DNA of 64,000 nt from assembly GCA_038213435.1 (NCBI GenBank), contig JBBQTI010000017.1, positions 1-64,000 on the forward strand, in the 5' to 3' direction. The DNA comes from PALSA-610 sp038213435 (GTDB lineage: Bacteria; Actinomycetota; Acidimicrobiia; IMCC26256; PALSA-610). Position 1 is the stretch's first letter. Every line of letters begins with the position of its first letter. Both the position numbers and the translations under genes were made by a program. Below the pieces are notes generated by a model that made no database searches, was not told where the DNA came from, and saw only the letters and a list, made by a program, of their open reading frames with translations. This document shows positions 61,109 to 64,000 of the stretch, one piece after another.

Positions 61109-64000
61109 ATGACGGAAGGGCCCGAGGGCGAGGCGACCGCGCAAGCGACCGGCGGCGAGCTCGTCGACCTTGCGTCCCGCCGGCCGACGGTCGTCGACGA
61201 GGTGCCGCTCTCGGTTGCGATCGGCGGACAGGTCCTCGTGTTCGGCGGGTTGCGGCTCGTGGCGGGCGGGACCGACACTTCCCGGGAAGTTGCGCGGGCG
61301 ATCGCGCACGCGGTCGAGAGGTGCCGCGGTCCGGCGGTGATCGTGTTCGCCGGCGACACATTCGACATGCTCCGCGACAGTCGCCCCAATCCCGACGGGG
61401 CGCTCGCCGCGCATCCGCGGCTCGCGACCGCGCTCGCTGCGTTCCTCGAGTCGCCGGACCGCCGAATCGTCGCGCTTCCGGGGATCCGCGACGCGGCCCT
61501 CGCGTACGACGTGCGCACGACGGAGGCCCTCCAGTCGATCGGGTGGTCCGTGGCGCTCGCGTGTGTCTTGGAGATCGACACCGGCACCGGGGTACGGGTC
61601 GTGCGCGTCGAGCCCGGACACCAGCTCGACCCCGCGACGGCATTCCACGACCCGCGGGACCCCAATGATCACCCTCTTGTCGCACACCTCCAACGCGAGG
61701 TGCTCCCGGGTTTCGCGAACGTCGGCGATGCCTCGCACAAATGGTTGGAGGGGATCGAAGACGCCGACCCCGCCGATATGGGTGCGCTCGTTGCGTCGCG
61801 GTTCACCTATCGGAGGCTGTTCCGCCGGGCCGCGTGGCTCACCCTGCCCGTGCTCGCCTCGCTCGCGGTCTTCTTCCCGGTTGTGGTCTTCTCGAGCCGG
61901 CAGCGCGACGCGCTGTTTCACATCTTCCGGCTGCTCGCGGCGGGGTTCGCGATCGAGGTCGTCCTCTTGGCGGTCGCGCTGGCCTTCGTCGTCGCGCAGC
62001 TGCACGACTCGCTCGGCTCGATCTCGTGGTTGTCGCGCGCTCTGCGCGACAACGACCTTCCCCGTGGCGTCGCGGTCGGCTTGGCCGCCGGCGGCGGGGC
62101 GCGTCTCGTAACCGGTCACTCGGGCCGGGCGGAGCTGACCGACCTCGGCGACGGGGCTTTCTACGCGAATTGCGGGACGGCCGGGCGCACCGTCGATCGG
62201 GTCGACACGCGTGGAGGTTTGCCCGCGGTGTACGCGGCGCGTCTGCGCTGCTCATGGGTCGAGCTCGAGGCAGGATCCGTGTTGCGGGCCCGCCTCTGGC
62301 ACGGCGCACGCGATCTCCCGGAACGCACCTTGCTGGAGCGAATGGCGTCGCGCGAGCGCATGCGTGTGTGTTGGCCACCCGCCGAGGTCGCCGAGCATCC
62401 GGGCACGGTCACCTGGCCGTCCGCGGGCGACGCGACCGCGTTTCGGCGGCGGACGCGGCGGATCGCGGCGGCGGCGATCGCGTTCGCAGGGGTGCTGAAC
62501 CTCGCGTCGGCGGTCACCGTGCCGATCGCCTCCCGTCTGACCGCGCTGGGTCGCTTCACGCCGATCGAGCTCCCCGAAGTGGCCGCGGCGATGGTCGCAA
62601 TGTGCGGGATCGGGCTCATACTGCTCGCCCGCGGCGTCCGGCGCGGACAACGTCACGCGTGGTTGCTCGCTCACGCGCTGCTCCTCCTCGCAGTCGTCGG
62701 CAACGTCATCAAGGGCCTCGACATCGAAGAGGCGATCATCGCGCTGCTCGTCGTGGTGTTCCTGCTCGTCCATCGGGACGACTTCGCGGCACCGGCGAAC
62801 CCGTCGTCGTGGCGGCGCGGCCTCGGCGCGGCGTTGCTCGGGATCGCGGTCGCGATCATCGGCGGCACGACCGGCGTCGCGTGGCGGCATCCGAAATTGG
62901 CGCTGCCGAAGATCGCCGAAGCGGTTGCGGGTCGGCTCGTCGGTTTGAAGACCGTGGCGCTGCCGAGCAGCATCGACCGGCTCGTGTCGCCCGCGCTGCT
63001 CGCGGTCGGTGTCGCGATCGCACTCTCGTTCTGTTGGTTGTTGTTCCGTCCGGCGGTCTCGCCCCGGCTGTCGTCATACCGCCCGCTCTCACGCGAACGA
63101 GCGCGGTACATCGTCGAGCGGTACGGCGTCGACTCGCTGTCCTACTTTGCGCTGCGGGACGACAAGGAGTGGTTCGGCTTCCGCGACACGCTCGTCGCGT
63201 ACCGGGTGCACAACGGGATCGCGCTCGTCTCGCCGGATCCGATCGGCCCGGTCGGCCAACGAGCCGAGGCATGGGGAGCGTTCCGCGAGTTCGCCGATGA
63301 GCACGGCTGGCCGGTCGCGGTCATGGGGGCCTGTGCGGATTGGCTTCCCGCTTACCGGGCGAGCGGGATGCACGACCTGTACATCGGAGACGAAGCGGTG
63401 GTCGACGTGCGGCGCTTCCGCCTCGACGGCAAGCAGAACAAGAGCCTGCGCCAGTCGGTGGGCCGGGTCGAGAAGGCGGGATATCGGGTCGAGTTCTTCG
63501 ATCCGTCCCGGCTGGCGCCCGATATGGAGGCCAAGCTTCGCGGCCTGATGACCGAGAGCCGGCGCGGCGACGTCGAACGCGGCTTTTCGATGACGCTGGG
63601 TCGCGTGTTCGAGCCCGACGATCGCGGGTTGCTGCTCGCGGTCGCGTTGGACCGTGAGGATCGTCCCGCCGGCTTCTGCCAGTTCGTGCCCGCGCGGGCG
63701 ATAGAGGGCTGGTCGCTCGACCTGATGCGCCGAAGCGAAGCAAGCGACGTCCCGAATGGCGTCACCGAGCTGATCGTCGCCAAGACCATCGAGCACCTTC
63801 GCATGGAAGGCTCGGTCGGCCTCGCGCTCAACTTCGCCACGTTCCGGGCTGTGCTCGCGAGCGAGGCCGGTGACCGTCTGATGCACCGTGCCCAGAAATG
63901 GATCCTCGAGCGCGTCGGCGATTCGATGCAGATCGAATCGCTGTGGACCTTCAACGAGAAATTCCAGCCGGATTGGCATGCCCGTTACGCGGCCTACGAC
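61109..64000 (+). CDS. MprF/LysX-type lysyl-phosphatidylglycerol synthase-like protein fused to a degenerate phosphoesterase (3' end beyond window)
   Basis: 964 residues visible from ATG 61109, 8 nt after TACGGT (leaderless); a GTG two codons earlier is an alternative. N-terminus (about 30-210): a metallophosphoesterase-like domain related to LpxH-type enzymes (AVIVFAGDTFDML, RIVALPGIRDAAL, GHQLDPATAFHDPRDP) in which the first Asp-His motif is missing and GNHD has become GIRD. Then several membrane helices, with the last pair around LLLLAVVGNVIKGLDIEEAIIALLVVVFLLVH, and the DUF2156/GNAT-like transferase domain (ARYIVERYGVDSLSYFALRDDKEWFGF, CQFVPAR, LIVAKTIEHLRMEGS). Transferases of this kind attach an amino acid from aminoacyl-tRNA to phosphatidylglycerol, lowering surface charge. 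Ends still open. Confidence 0.82.
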   Translation, partial: MTEGPEGEATAQATGGELVDLASRRPTVVDEVPLSVAIGGQVLVFGGLRLVAGGTDTSREVARAIAHAVERCRGPAVIVFAGDTFDMLRDSRPNPDGALAAHPRLATALAAFLESPDRRIVALPGIRDAALAYDVRTTEALQSIGWSVALACVLEIDTGTGVRVVRVEPGHQLDPATAFHDPRDPNDHPLVAHLQREVLPGFANVGDASHKWLEGIEDADPADMGALVASRFTYRRLFRRAAWLTLPVLASLAVFFPVVVFSSRQRDALFHIFRLLAAGFAIEVVLLAVALAFVVAQLHDSLGSISWLSRALRDNDLPRGVAVGLAAGGGARLVTGHSGRAELTDLGDGAFYANCGTAGRTVDRVDTRGGLPAVYAARLRCSWVELEAGSVLRARLWHGARDLPERTLLERMASRERMRVCWPPAEVAEHPGTVTWPSAGDATAFRRRTRRIAAAAIAFAGVLNLASAVTVPIASRLTALGRFTPIELPEVAAAMVAMCGIGLILLARGVRRGQRHAWLLAHALLLLAVVGNVIKGLDIEEAIIALLVVVFLLVHRDDFAAPANPSSWRRGLGAALLGIAVAIIGGTTGVAWRHPKLALPKIAEAVAGRLVGLKTVALPSSIDRLVSPALLAVGVAIALSFCWLLFRPAVSPRLSSYRPLSRERARYIVERYGVDSLSYFALRDDKEWFGFRDTLVAYRVHNGIALVSPDPIGPVGQRAEAWGAFREFADEHGWPVAVMGACADWLPAYRASGMHDLYIGDEAVVDVRRFRLDGKQNKSLRQSVGRVEKAGYRVEFFDPSRLAPDMEAKLRGLMTESRRGDVERGFSMTLGRVFEPDDRGLLLAVALDREDRPAGFCQFVPARAIEGWSLDLMRRSEASDVPNGVTELIVAKTIEHLRMEGSVGLALNFATFRAVLASEAGDRLMHRAQKWILERVGDSMQIESLWTFNEKFQPDWHARYAAYD

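Overview
The window is a high-GC actinobacterial chromosome segment that spans the replication origin. Several actinobacterial markers are present: NucS (mismatch endonuclease), HspR repressor, the DUF5318-PadR-ino1 cluster, DUF6049 next to murJ, the run murJ-sigM-anti-sigma-trxB-trxA-cwlM-parB-parA-rsmG-jag-yidC-yidD-rnpA-rpmH-dnaA-dnaN-recF-DUF721-gyrB-gyrA-DUF3566-tRNA-Ile, and many leaderless genes. The order resembles Mycobacterium around its origin, but DegV, a deacetylase and PilT are inserted, MurJ lacks the mycobacterial pseudokinase tail and DnaB carries a different kind of insertion. An Acidimicrobiia-like or other deep-branching actinobacterium is my inference; no rRNA is present to settle it.

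Layout. 1-5.5 kb: heat-shock operon dnaK-grpE-dnaJ-hspR-clpB on the minus strand (clpB runs off the left edge). 5.6-9.3 kb: a single-domain cyclic-nucleotide-binding protein, a large HdrDE-like Fe-S membrane oxidoreductase and an RDD membrane protein. 9.4-12.6 kb: an accessory patch that starts at tRNA-Gly, with a decayed integrase tail, an orphan ANTAR domain, a LuxR-type regulator whose receiver lacks its phospho-acceptor Asp, and small SRPBCC, SnoaL-like and VOC proteins. 12.8-16.6 kb: a 1.2-kilo-residue LPXTG surface protein with DUF11 repeats. 16.8-21.2 kb: SCO6745-family protein, amidase, small membrane protein, NucS, PurU. 21.2-25.5 kb: rpsF-ssb-rpsR-rplI and dnaB with a mini-intein. 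25.7-29.7 kb: DUF192 and PanB, a tiny Cys-rich protein, DUF5318, PadR-ino1. 29.8-38.9 kb: methyltransferase, CCA-adding enzyme, PilT, deacetylase-like protein, GNAT, DUF6049, MurJ. 38.9-43.9 kb: DegV, sigma/anti-sigma pair, thioredoxin system, CwlM-like pseudo-amidase. 43.9-49.5 kb: parAB with two parS sites, rsmG, jag, yidC, yidD and a nested rnpA/rpmH pair. 49.8-59 kb: dnaA, oriC, dnaN, recF, DUF721, gyrB, gyrA, DUF3566. 59-59.7 kb: a decayed MazF-type toxin-antitoxin pair and tRNA-Ile. 59.8-64 kb: small protein, saccharopine-dehydrogenase-like protein and a 5'-complete MprF/LysX-like gene that runs off the right edge.

How it fits together. Genes diverge from oriC (about 51.2-51.4 kb): parAB, rsmG, jag, yidC and rnpA/rpmH read leftward, dnaA through gyrA rightward. 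The origin shows DnaA boxes followed by a short DnaA-trio-like CTA repeat. DnaA-box palindromes also lie in front of dnaB, 28 kb away. Points most worth attention: rpmH lies entirely inside rnpA in another frame; bS18 has a long repetitive acidic tail; CwlM, the LuxR receiver and the N-terminal phosphoesterase of the MprF-like protein all look like catalytically dead domains kept in otherwise intact genes; and two mobile-element remnants sit beside the two tRNA genes. Start sites were chosen by ribosome-binding sites or by -10 boxes placed 6-9 nt before the start codon. Base and residue readings were made by eye.
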